The notes beneath the pieces are model-generated. The model had not been told where the DNA came from, searched no databases, and worked only from the letters and a program-made list of their open reading frames with translations. Below are positions 1 through 8,200 of a stretch of DNA of 9,600 nt, piece after piece; within the stretch, counting starts at the first letter, position 1, and every line of letters starts with the position of its first letter. Source of the DNA: an uncultured Eubacteriales bacterium (GTDB taxonomy: Bacteria > Bacillota > Clostridia > Oscillospirales > CAG-272). Location: contig CAKSPL010000032.1 of NCBI GenBank assembly GCA_934481325.1, positions 1-9,600 on the forward strand. The letters run 5' to 3'. The position numbers and the translations under genes are program-made.

Positions 1-1763
1 TACTTATGCTTGGCAATACAAAGCCGCAGGCATTCCTTCAGCTTATCCCGCACACGGCGCATCCGCACGGATACCGGCAACACCACGCAAAGGAACGACA
101 GCATAAACAACCCGCCGAAAATCGAACCGATCCGGATATACCGCAAAATATCCATCACCTCAAAGGCACGGATTTCCTGCAGGAAATGATACGGAATCAA
201 CATAGACGCCAGCATCAGCACCAGCAATACCACATCGGCAACAATCCACTTGCTTCTGCGTGTTTGCAGCTTTAGATACTCCCCGTAAGTGCGGTTTGCT
301 TTTTCCCGCACCTCGGCATAATCGGTTTTCAGGTACTCCGCCTGCAGGGTTCTGCCGAACAGCTCGGAAATCTCCTTTTGCCGTGTCTGCACCGCAAGGT
401 CATATTGCAGCTTGGAGGGACACTGCTTTACCAGCTTGAACGCCCCCTCCTGCCGGAGCTGTTCAAACTCCTTTTGCACGGTCACATCTCTGGTGCTGTC
501 CCGCTTGCTCAGGTACTGCCCCATAATCCGGTCAAACTCCAGTCGGTCGGCTTCGCTCGCCTCGCCCATCCGGCTGGAAGCGTATTCCATAATCCGGCGG
601 TACAGCTCCTCCACGGGGAAATCCAGCTCTTGCCCGTTCACCTTTGCATAGAATTCCTTCAGCTTTGCCGCCTCGTCATCCGAAACAGGTTCCTTTTCCT
701 TTCCCTTTTCCGGATTCTTCTTTTTTTCTTTTGCGGATTCATCGGCGGCACCGTCCTTTTTCCGGTCGGTTTTACCGTCCTTTGCCGCTTCCTTTTCTTC
801 CTTTTTCTTCTTCTCCGCTTTCTTTTTTGCAATCCGCTCCCTGGTGTCGATATCCAGTGAATAATATTCGCACTGGTTGCCCGTGGCAATTTCCTGCGCC
901 ACGCGCACTTTGTTCCAAGCCCGTTCCAGCACGTCTTTGAGTGCAACCGCATTGATATGGGCAATTTCCACCTCGCTGTCCGTCCAATCCTCCTCGCGCT
1001 CGTAAATGCGCACCAGGTAAAGGGACAGCGCAAGCGTATCAAATGCCGCCAGCGCGGAGCCGCCGCCGTATGCCGTTACATAGGTGTGGCTGATGATGTG
1101 TGTTTTTTCATTGACTCTCGCAGCGTATTCTGCGGTTCTCACACTGACCTCGCGGATAAAATCCGAAAAGGTCATTGCCAGCCCGTCACGGTACGGATAA
1201 TCCGCCACGCGGAAGGTCAGTGACACCTCGGGGGTGCAGTAAACGCGGAATGCCTCATACGGCACGTCCTCGAAATCCGTCCCGGAGGCCGGTTCCCTCT
1301 CGGCAGGACTCTCCGCAGGCAAAACCGGCGTCATAATTTTTTTCATCTGTTCCTCCCGGTTGGCAAGGAACGCGTATTTGTCGTTTTTCTCGTTCTGAAT
1401 ATAGTAAACCTCCCGCGTAGCGGAATGGAGGTTTCTTTTTTCCAGATAATTGAACAGATGATCCGTCAGATAGGTTTCGATATACGGATAATAGACGCAA
1501 AGATCCACACCGGGATCCTCACGGTAGCCGTTGTCACCGTAAGGCCGGCGAATCCGGTCAAAGCAATAAAAATCAACAAGAACCGCAATGCGGAACATAT
1601 CGGCACCCAGTACATTCTGTCGATAGCAGATTTCCTCGGCACATTCCTCCACCTCATCCAGCCGGCAATGCATCCATCTGATCTTGCTGTATCCGGCAAG
1701 CTCAAACAAAAGGTCACTGTCAAAGGTTTTGTTTTCCGATGTGTTGATCACATAGGTCAGCAT
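1..1763 (-). CDS. Membrane-anchored protein of the tubulin-like operon, 3' end beyond window (587+ residues)
   Basis: This is an open frame from ATG at 1763 to the left window edge, where the next codon begins TA and is cut, so the stop may fall immediately or later. I do not recognise the family. Residues 1-70 alternate predicted strands and helices (LTYVINTS, KIRWMHCRL, FRIAVLVDFYCF), suggesting a small Rossmann-like fold. Residues 170-305 form a second soluble region with a Gly-rich AYGGGSALAAF turn near 231. Residues about 308-358 are a Lys/Glu-rich low-complexity linker. A helical region (about 360-500) follows, then two hydrophobic segments at about 506-524 and 545-567. TRRSK before the first and RMRRVRDK after the second fit a membrane hairpin with both ends in the cytoplasm. 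The start is firm: a GAGG ribosome site lies 7 bases upstream and an in-frame TGA lies 10-12 bases upstream. It is last of the visible operon genes, 78 bp after the second tubulin-like gene. I infer that it anchors the tubulin-like proteins to the membrane. No catalytic motif was seen. Confidence 0.85.
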   Translation of the reverse strand, partial: MLTYVINTSENKTFDSDLLFELAGYSKIRWMHCRLDEVEECAEEICYRQNVLGADMFRIAVLVDFYCFDRIRRPYGDNGYREDPGVDLCVYYPYIETYLTDHLFNYLEKRNLHSATREVYYIQNEKNDKYAFLANREEQMKKIMTPVLPAESPAEREPASGTDFEDVPYEAFRVYCTPEVSLTFRVADYPYRDGLAMTFSDFIREVSVRTAEYAARVNEKTHIISHTYVTAYGGGSALAAFDTLALSLYLVRIYEREEDWTDSEVEIAHINAVALKDVLERAWNKVRVAQEIATGNQCEYYSLDIDTRERIAKKKAEKKKKEEKEAAKDGKTDRKKDGAADESAKEKKKNPEKGKEKEPVSDDEAAKLKEFYAKVNGQELDFPVEELYRRIMEYASSRMGEASEADRLEFDRIMGQYLSKRDSTRDVTVQKEFEQLRQEGAFKLVKQCPSKLQYDLAVQTRQKEISELFGRTLQAEYLKTDYAEVREKANRTYGEYLKLQTRRSKWIVADVVLLVLMLASMLIPYHFLQEIRAFEVMDILRYIRIGSIFGGLFMLSFLCVVLPVSVRMRRVRDKLKECLRLCIAKHK

Positions 1764-1770
1764 ATTTTTT

Positions 1771-1774
1771 CCTC
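1771..1774 (-). promoter_or_regulatory. Ribosome binding site of the membrane protein gene
   Basis: Minus strand reads GTGAGG followed by seven A/T bases and the ATG at 1763. GAGG at 7-base spacing is a good Shine-Dalgarno match and fixes the start, since an in-frame TGA lies just upstream. Confidence 0.75.
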
Positions 1775-1789
1775 ACTATCTGTGTTTCT

Positions 1790-1825
1790 CGGGCTGCTAC
1801 ACCCGCCGCTCAGCCTGTCAGCCCG
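1790..1825 (-). other. Inverted repeat between second tubulin-like gene and membrane gene
   Basis: CGGGCTG (1790-1796 on the plus strand) is matched by CAGCCCG (1819-1825), giving a perfect 7-bp stem around a 22-base loop in the 78-bp intergenic gap. No run of T follows on the minus strand, so it is not a standard terminator. It may be a weak RNA structure after the TGA at 1842, or chance in GC-rich DNA. Confidence 0.35.
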
Positions 1826-1841
1826 TGCATATCCGGCCGAT

Positions 1842-4800
1842 TCAGCCCGCCGTTTTTTCGGCAATCCGTTTTTTCAGGCGCAGAACCAGCGGCTTTTCCA
1901 GCTTTTCGCCAAGCTCCGCTGTGCCGCGTGCGGCAAGAGAAGCGGTCAGTTCCGGCGTCATCACCTCACCGGGGCAGTGATACAGCGCAAAAATCGAATC
2001 CGCCAGCGCACCGATCACCCGCACAAAGGATGACCCGCGCAGGGCACGCCCCGCCGACCGGGCATTCAGGGTTTCTGCCAGCGTCATCGGCAGAGTGTTA
2101 AGCCGAATGCCTTTCCCCAGCATCCGCATCAGCGGGGTTCGACCCACCGCCGCGGCAAAGCCCTGTGCCGAAACCGAATCCTCATCCAACTGCGGCAGGG
2201 ATCGGCGGATGCCGTCAAGCCATTTGTCAAACTCCACAGCCCCGGTATTGGTCAGCCATTCGTTTTCGGCAAGATACTGCCACATCAGGTCAAAATCACC
2301 CGCGATAACGGGGGTACCGTCCGCGGTCAGCGGGACGGTGTCCCCTGCCCACACGGCACAAAGAATGTTCTCCCCCTCGTCGTTCTTTCGGGAGGTCAAA
2401 TCATCCCGGATGAACAAATACAGAAATGCGCGCGCCGTATCGGCAAGGCGTTTTTCCTCGGTTGCCGCATCTAGATACGGCAATGCCGCGCGCCGCCCGG
2501 GGAAAAGCTCCGGGAGCCACGCAAGCGTGGCATATTTCCGGGAGAAAAAGCCGCATTTGCAATATTCGGCGTACCAGTTTTCCCCTTTTGCGTTCTCGCG
2601 CAATACGGCAAGCCCGGAAAGGGTCAGATTTTCCGTATACCCGACCGCAAGAATCCGGAACGGTGAAAGCACGTCGCAAAAAGCAAATTCCGCGTCCAGG
2701 CACTGCCCTAAAATCAGGAGCTTTCGCATTGCACGCCCGGCATCCTGTCCGCCGGCAGTTTGTGCATCGGTTGCGCTCTGTGCCGTATCCGTTGCACTAT
2801 TCTCCGCGTTTTCGGGTTTCGGTGTATTCGTTGCGCTCTCCTCCGCGTTTTCGGGTTCCGCAATGCCCTCTGCCCTTGCCGCTCTCCTGTCCGGGTTCTC
2901 CCCGGCCGCCGACAGCATTTCCGCCGCCCCGGCAGGAATCAGCAGGCATTTGCAACGGCGGGGAGGGCTTTCGGGATTCGGCGCGGTATACGCCGCAACA
3001 GGCTCCGCACGCCCCGCCGTTTGTGCAAGCAGGGCGGCAAATGCCGTTTTATCCTTTTCATACAACAGCCCGAACAACCCGGATTTTTGAAGTGCGCGGA
3101 ATGCGTCGCTTTCCCGGAAGGAAGCAAGAAGATGTCGGTGCATCTCCGTAATCCACTCATTCACGGCGGCATCGAATGCCAACCCGGAGCAGGTCTCCTC
3201 CCGGTTCAGCTCCGCCGCAAAGGCGTTTTGCAAGCGGTCGGTGATTTCCGCAGGGAGACTCGTGCAAAGCGCGCGCATCCGTGCGCCGTACTGCCCGTAG
3301 AGAGCCTCCTTTTGCGCAAGGTCGTCCCCTGCGAAGGCGGTAAAGCCAAAGGCACGGGATCCGCTCCGCATACACGCATCGTCGGCAAGCTCCCTTGCCG
3401 CCGTATCGGCGGTAGCCATACAACGGTCGAAAATCCCGGTCAGCCGCCGGATATCTTCGCGAAGGAGCATCAGCGCGGCGATTCTGCGGCGTTCGTCATA
3501 AACGCGCGCGATTGCGGGGCAACCCGCCGCAATCAGCTCCGACAAAGCCCGGCAGGTTTTCCCGGTGATGTCTTTTGCGCGCGCCGGTACCTCAAACCAG
3601 GGCAGGCATTTTTCCGGCAAAGGAAGAAACGCGATTTTCCGCAGATAATCCAAGGGCTTTTCCCCTGTCTGCATCGCATACCGCGGGTCAACGTTCCGGG
3701 AAAGCAGATGCTTTTCCAACTCCTCGGCAAGCGTGCAGAGTGCCGTATATGCCGCCGTGCCGACTCTGCCGTCAAATCCGATTTTCCCGAACAGCGATTC
3801 CGCCGTTCCCGGTGTGCGCCATTTTGTGCGAAGGGCAAGCACCGCCTCGATCAGTGCCTTGGCACTGTCCTCGGCGTAGCCGTTCTGCGCCCCGCTCCAC
3901 TCCTTGACCAGTGCGGCAAACTCCGTTTTTTTCGCCTCGGCGGTCTTTTTTCGGTCGCCGAACCGATGAATGCAGCTCCCCTGCCGCAGTTTTTCGGAGA
4001 TTGTCTCCGTTTTCGGGGGGATTTCCGGCACGGACAATTCGCCCGCCGCCGTGCAGATTTCCGTAAAGTATCTATTTTCCTCAACCGGCTCGGCAATTTT
4101 TTTTGCTTTCCGGTTTTTCTTATTTTCAACGATTAAAAATTCCTTTTCCGTCTCGGAAAATTCCCGGGCGTGGCGGAAAGCCCCCGCCAGCTCTTCGGTA
4201 TATTCCGTCATCGAGCGAAGCGTGAAATACCTGCCGATTTCCCGTTCCGGCAACGACAGGCAAAACGCCGAGGCTGTGGCAAAAGGAGTTTCCCCTGCCG
4301 GGGGAGGTGCCGTTGGCAGGGTGCCAACGGAAAGTGCGAACAGTAGCTCGCACAAAAGACCCGTATGCTCCTCCCGCCGGAGAATCCCGGGGGTTTTTCC
4401 GGCAAGATACACGCGGTTGAAAAGCCGCCCGCCTGCATACGCATCGGTCTTCATCGGATACAACGCGCCGAAAATCGGATCCTTTGCGGCACCGATGGTA
4501 AAGCCCGCATCCTTTCCGATTCCGGTTACAACGGCATTCAGCTCACGCAATGCGGCGTAAGCGTTGCCCTCGGATTTGGTTTTCTGCACCTCTGTCCCCA
4601 TAAAAGGCAATGCTCCGGGGAGAGAGAGAAGTGCGCAAAATTCCGCCCCGATGCCCCGTTCGGCAAGGGCGCGCGCCACATAAAGCGAGAGCGGAAGCAA
4701 TAGTGCGGAGCCGGTTCCGCCGGCTACCGAAGCCACGGAAAGCACCGTGCACTCGCTGTTTTCGGGGATTTTTTTCAGAGCATCCTCCAGCTCCTGCCGC

Positions 4801-5147
4801 CGCTCGCCGGAAAGGAAATCGGCAAGTGCGACCATCGCCTTCATCCGGAACGAGCCGGAACCGCGATTCATCCCCCATTCCGCCCCGAAGGAGGAAGCCG
4901 CGGCGGTTGCCCCACCGGCCGGGAACCAACGCGAAATGCGGTCTCCCAACCGCGCGACCACCGCGCCGAAGGATTCGTCCGAGGTCAGAGAGAAAAACGC
5001 GGAGCCGGAAGCCTGCCGTGCGGTATTTTCGTCCGTGTCAAAAAGCAACGGCAAAAAATCCGCCACCGCGGAATACTTTTCCGCGAACGCGTTTGCCGCC
5101 TCACAGCCGATGCCGCCGACACCGATGATCACAATCTGTTTTTTCAT
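1842..5147 (-). CDS. Tubulin/FtsZ-like protein, divergent paralogue (1101 residues)
   Basis: N-terminal tubulin-like domain of the Tubulin_2 type. Visible motifs: glycine loop IIGVGGIGCEA (residues 7-17), LLFDTDE (34-40) at the place of the FtsZ NTD loop, RGS followed by basic residues (95-103), the tubulin signature loop VAGGTGSALL (141-150) and the helix GNAYAALRELNAV (194-206). The domain ends around residue 330-360 with a basic stretch KKNRKAKK. A long helical extension follows, broken by an Ala/Glu/Asn/Thr-rich linker at about 755-805. The rest ends RLKKRIAEKTAG. It matches the neighbouring 1287-residue protein in the N-terminal motifs and in approximate layout of the extension (for example ALPYLD here against YLPYMN there), so the two are paralogues. 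Its nucleotide site is weaker: GGIG replaces GGTG, GGTGSA replaces GGTGSG, and the putative helix-7 Asn is replaced by Glu267. It may bind nucleotide poorly and act as a regulator or capping partner. The start ATG has AGGCGG 7 bases upstream, and the gene lies 66 bp after its paralogue. It stops at TGA. Tubulin-like assignment is strong; the cellular role is unknown. Confidence 0.9.
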   Translation of the reverse strand: MKKQIVIIGVGGIGCEAANAFAEKYSAVADFLPLLFDTDENTARQASGSAFFSLTSDESFGAVVARLGDRISRWFPAGGATAAASSFGAEWGMNRGSGSFRMKAMVALADFLSGERRQELEDALKKIPENSECTVLSVASVAGGTGSALLLPLSLYVARALAERGIGAEFCALLSLPGALPFMGTEVQKTKSEGNAYAALRELNAVVTGIGKDAGFTIGAAKDPIFGALYPMKTDAYAGGRLFNRVYLAGKTPGILRREEHTGLLCELLFALSVGTLPTAPPPAGETPFATASAFCLSLPEREIGRYFTLRSMTEYTEELAGAFRHAREFSETEKEFLIVENKKNRKAKKIAEPVEENRYFTEICTAAGELSVPEIPPKTETISEKLRQGSCIHRFGDRKKTAEAKKTEFAALVKEWSGAQNGYAEDSAKALIEAVLALRTKWRTPGTAESLFGKIGFDGRVGTAAYTALCTLAEELEKHLLSRNVDPRYAMQTGEKPLDYLRKIAFLPLPEKCLPWFEVPARAKDITGKTCRALSELIAAGCPAIARVYDERRRIAALMLLREDIRRLTGIFDRCMATADTAARELADDACMRSGSRAFGFTAFAGDDLAQKEALYGQYGARMRALCTSLPAEITDRLQNAFAAELNREETCSGLAFDAAVNEWITEMHRHLLASFRESDAFRALQKSGLFGLLYEKDKTAFAALLAQTAGRAEPVAAYTAPNPESPPRRCKCLLIPAGAAEMLSAAGENPDRRAARAEGIAEPENAEESATNTPKPENAENSATDTAQSATDAQTAGGQDAGRAMRKLLILGQCLDAEFAFCDVLSPFRILAVGYTENLTLSGLAVLRENAKGENWYAEYCKCGFFSRKYATLAWLPELFPGRRAALPYLDAATEEKRLADTARAFLYLFIRDDLTSRKNDEGENILCAVWAGDTVPLTADGTPVIAGDFDLMWQYLAENEWLTNTGAVEFDKWLDGIRRSLPQLDEDSVSAQGFAAAVGRTPLMRMLGKGIRLNTLPMTLAETLNARSAGRALRGSSFVRVIGALADSIFALYHCPGEVMTPELTASLAARGTAELGEKLEKPLVLRLKKRIAEKTAG
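2791..2860 (-). repeat. Two copies of a 31-bp coding repeat, period 39 bp
   Basis: Copies begin at 2791 and 2830 and match at 27 of 31 bases; the remaining 8 bases of each 39-bp period have diverged. They lie inside the low-complexity linker of the second tubulin-like protein and encode PENAENSATD and PENAEESATN. A shorter partial match starts near 2770. This looks like a small in-frame duplication that lengthened a flexible linker. Confidence 0.7.
4310..4330 (-). other. Short perfect hairpin inside second tubulin-like gene
   Basis: On the plus strand CCGTTGGCA, a GGG loop, then TGCCAACGG form a perfect 9-bp stem with a 3-base loop. It is fully within coding sequence (around residues 273-280, GTLPTAP) with no T run after it. 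It could be a pause or cleavage site, but may be chance. Confidence 0.35.
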
Positions 5148-5154
5148 ATTCTGA

Positions 5155-5160
5155 CCGCCT
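5155..5160 (-). promoter_or_regulatory. Ribosome binding site of second tubulin-like gene
   Basis: The minus strand reads AAAAGGCGG, then 7 bases, then the ATG at 5147. AGGCGG differs by one base from the AGGAGG consensus, so initiation may be somewhat weaker than for the first tubulin-like gene, which has AAGGAG at the same spacing. Confidence 0.65.
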
Positions 5161-5171
5161 TTTGCTTGCTG

Positions 5172-5203
5172 TCCCCGTCACCGGCGGATACCGGTGACGG
5201 GGA
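5172..5203 (-). other. Intercistronic 13-bp perfect hairpin between the two tubulin-like genes
   Basis: Arms at 5172-5184 and 5191-5203 are exact reverse complements (TCCCCGTCACCGG on the plus strand) around a 6-base loop. The stem is GC-rich (9 G/C or more of 13 in each arm) and begins 10 bases after the TAA of the upstream gene. On the minus strand no T tract follows; instead comes an A/G-rich stretch leading into the ribosome site of the next gene. It is therefore more likely an mRNA-stabilising, processing or partial-termination structure than a classical intrinsic terminator. The ribosome site lies about 11 bases beyond the stem and is not buried in it. Confidence 0.7.
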
Positions 5204-5213
5204 ATGGGTACTT

Positions 5214-8200
5214 TTACTCGTCAGCCTCGTCTTCGCTGACGGTGGAAACGGTTTCTTCTTCAGTGGCAGGACGCTTGGTAGCCGCCTTGGCGCGTGTGCC
5301 GCGCCCCTTGCCGCGATTCAGCTCCTGCGCAATTTCGGGATACTCCTCGTAGTTGAAGTTTGCGTCGATGCAGATTTCGCCCTTTTCGTTGATGGCATTG
5401 TCCTGCGGAATGTTGCGGAAGGTGCCTGCATAGTTCAGCCAGGACACGAACTGGTTGAAGTACATTCTCTTGTCGCCCGCCTCGTTCTGGAAGATTCTCG
5501 CACGGGAAAGCCCCAGGAACACTCTGCCGATCTGCTGACGGTAAACCTGGATAAACCGCTCGGGATCCAACTCCTGCTTTGCACGGAAGGTGCAGAACTG
5601 CATAAACACGCTGTATGCCACGCGCAGAATCTTCTCCGCGTCGTCGCAGTCCTTGGAGGCTTCCTCGCTGGTCTTGACCAGATAAGCCAGCTCCAGAATG
5701 CCGGGACCGATCTTCTTCGTCGTTTCGGTGTCTTCCTCCGTGTCGTCGGTCACCGCCTTTGCGGAGGGATCCTCAAACAGCGTGGTTCTCAGATTCGTCA
5801 TAAAGGCGGAACGGGTCATCGCGTCTTCCAGGCGCGGCACCTCGGTGTTGCTTGCGATGTTGGGCAGCATATTCAGCTGTGCCGTAATATCCGCATCGAA
5901 TTTCGCGCTCCAGTTTTCAATCAGGTCATCCTCATTGCGCAGCCAGGTCACCAGCTGAGCGATGTTCTTGATTTGCACCATATTGCCGTCCATCCCGATA
6001 ATCGGCTTCTTTTCGCCGCGGGTCAGATAGCGGAAGGAATACACGCGGTTGGTCTGTGCCAGTCCGCTTGCCTTATAGGTAATCTCACCGTGTGCCAGCG
6101 CGTACAGGAGAGCCTTGACCATCCGCTCGTCGCACAGCTCCTCCATCTTTTGGTTCATATAGGGCAGATAGCCGCGGCGGTGCAGATCCTTGCCGATGTG
6201 GGGGTTCCACATATCGGTGTTGTACGCCTTGAAGCGGCGCAGTGCCTCGGTATAATTCTTGAAGTACACGTTGTCGGAGCCGAGCTCGTCAAACTTGGCG
6301 ATGCAAAGAGGCGAAATGTCCATAATCTCGCCGGTGCAGTACAGCACGTTGTCGGGCATATTTTCCACAATGGAAACGCGCACGCTGTCATCACCCGAAT
6401 AACGGCGCACAAACTCCTCGGTGCAGCTGCGGATGACATTGCTTTCCTTGTTCTGGTCGGCAGGCATATGAAGCCCGAATTCATCCGCGTGCTTCTTGAT
6501 GTACTTGCCGGTTTCCAGCGAGAGCATAAATACCAGCACGTTAGAGGGCTTGACGAGGTCGCTGTCGTTGTTGACGGAATTGATGCGGAGTGCGGGGGTT
6601 GCCAGCTCCTGTGCGGTGGAGAAGCAGGAACGGAACGCCGCTTCCAGCGAAGCACCTTCCCTGCAGGATGCCTGAATCGCCTGCACCACGTTGTAGGAAG
6701 CGATTTTGTTGTATGCATCGGAGCGGGCGATGTAATCCCGGTATGCGTTCACCATTTCGGAGAACAGAGAGCGATAAGCGCGGGCATCCTTTTCGTTCCA
6801 GTTGTCATCATCGTGGCTGGCTGCCGCGGCGGCACCGTATGCGGCGGTAAACACGCCCTTACCGGTGATGTTGTCGGTTTCCGCAATCTGTGCGTCGTTT
6901 TCGGGTCCGGCGTGTTCAAACACCTCTTTCAGGATGGCGTTCTTATCCTCAATCGTGGAGTACACGTTGATTACGCTGTCCACCGTGCCGGCATCCTTGC
7001 GCAGAACCGTTTTGGTCTCCTCTGCCAGCTCCTCTTTCTCCTTTTCAAAACGGGAGAAGAAGTTGCGATATTTCTCGATGAGAAGATCCAGGTTGCGGGA
7101 AATCTTGGTGAACACGCTGTATTTCAGCTGTTCTACCGCCTTGGTCTGAATCTTGTGCATCAGAAGCGGCATATCCGCTTTCAGGCACTCGAAATCACAA
7201 CGGGCATCGGTGCGCTTTGCGACATACGCATCCGGATCCTCCAACAGGATCAGCAGACGCTTGGCATCGCCTCCGTTGGCGTAAGCACTGCGTCTGATCG
7301 TTCTTCCGTCACCGACGGCGGTCTGCTGCTCGGGGTCAAATTCCAATGCCCACTCCGGCAAATCTTCCACGTTTCTGCGTCTGAGTTCGGGCCAAGCGAA
7401 ATCGTTTCCGCAACGGGAAAGCTCCTCACTCAGGTGCTTCTTCAGGCGGCAGAGCTGAACCATTGCCGCAACGGGATGCACGAATTTCTTATTGTGCTTG
7501 AGCAGATTGTCCACCAGAGAAAGCGGGCTGGTGGCACCGGGATCGCGGCGGTCATCGTAGGAGAGAACCGACTCTGCAATCCCCGTGGAGGCACGCTTGA
7601 TGCTGTCCACGCATTCCACAAAATAGTCGGTAAGATCGTTTTTCCAGCTTTCGGCTATTTCGGAAAGTTTTTCTTTTTCACCGGCAGTGGAAGGAGCTTC
7701 GGCGGACTCTGCAATGCTTCTCCACAAATCGTCCGCAGGGGAGATACGCCCCTCAATCGCCTCTGTCAGAGCCTTGAAGAACTGGTCCTCGCTGTTTTCC
7801 TTTTCCTTTTTCCCGTCCGAGCCGTACAGGGCGGTGCCGCGATCCACCATATCGACAACCTGCACGCCCGTGCCGTTGTTTATCAACTCCTCCAGAGCCT
7901 GCAGCATCATTTCGGCGTACTCGCCGTCACGCATCACGTATTTGTCGTTGGTGTCCTTGGCAAGCTGAATTTTCTCGTTAATCTGACTCTCCACCGCGCG
8001 GTGCAGAACCATCCACTCGGACTCGCAGGAGGAAAGTGCCTTTTTGCGGGCGAGATAATCCAGAATCGTATTTTTCGGGAACCGCACCTGAGAGGTGGAA
8101 ATTCCGGCGTAGATGGCGTTACTGCCGTTGTTCTGCGAGTGCAGGATGGCGTGGTTGGATGCCTCGCTGTCAAACGCCGCACCGATATCGGTGCAGATGA

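Noticed and set aside
378..860. Plus-strand frame with strongly hydrophobic Phe/Leu-rich end
   Set aside because: The hydrophobic run is the reverse complement of the Lys/Glu-rich linker codons of the membrane protein gene, so the apparent membrane segment is an artefact.
2760..4136. Plus-strand open frame of 458 codons
   Set aside because: Antisense to the second tubulin-like gene in the same in-register frame; Arg/Pro/Cys-rich composition and no motif. The minus-strand gene has clear family motifs.
5172..5203. Intrinsic terminator ending the operon after the first tubulin-like gene
   Set aside because: The stem is perfect, but no T run follows on the minus strand, and the next co-directed paralogous gene begins 25 bases beyond it.
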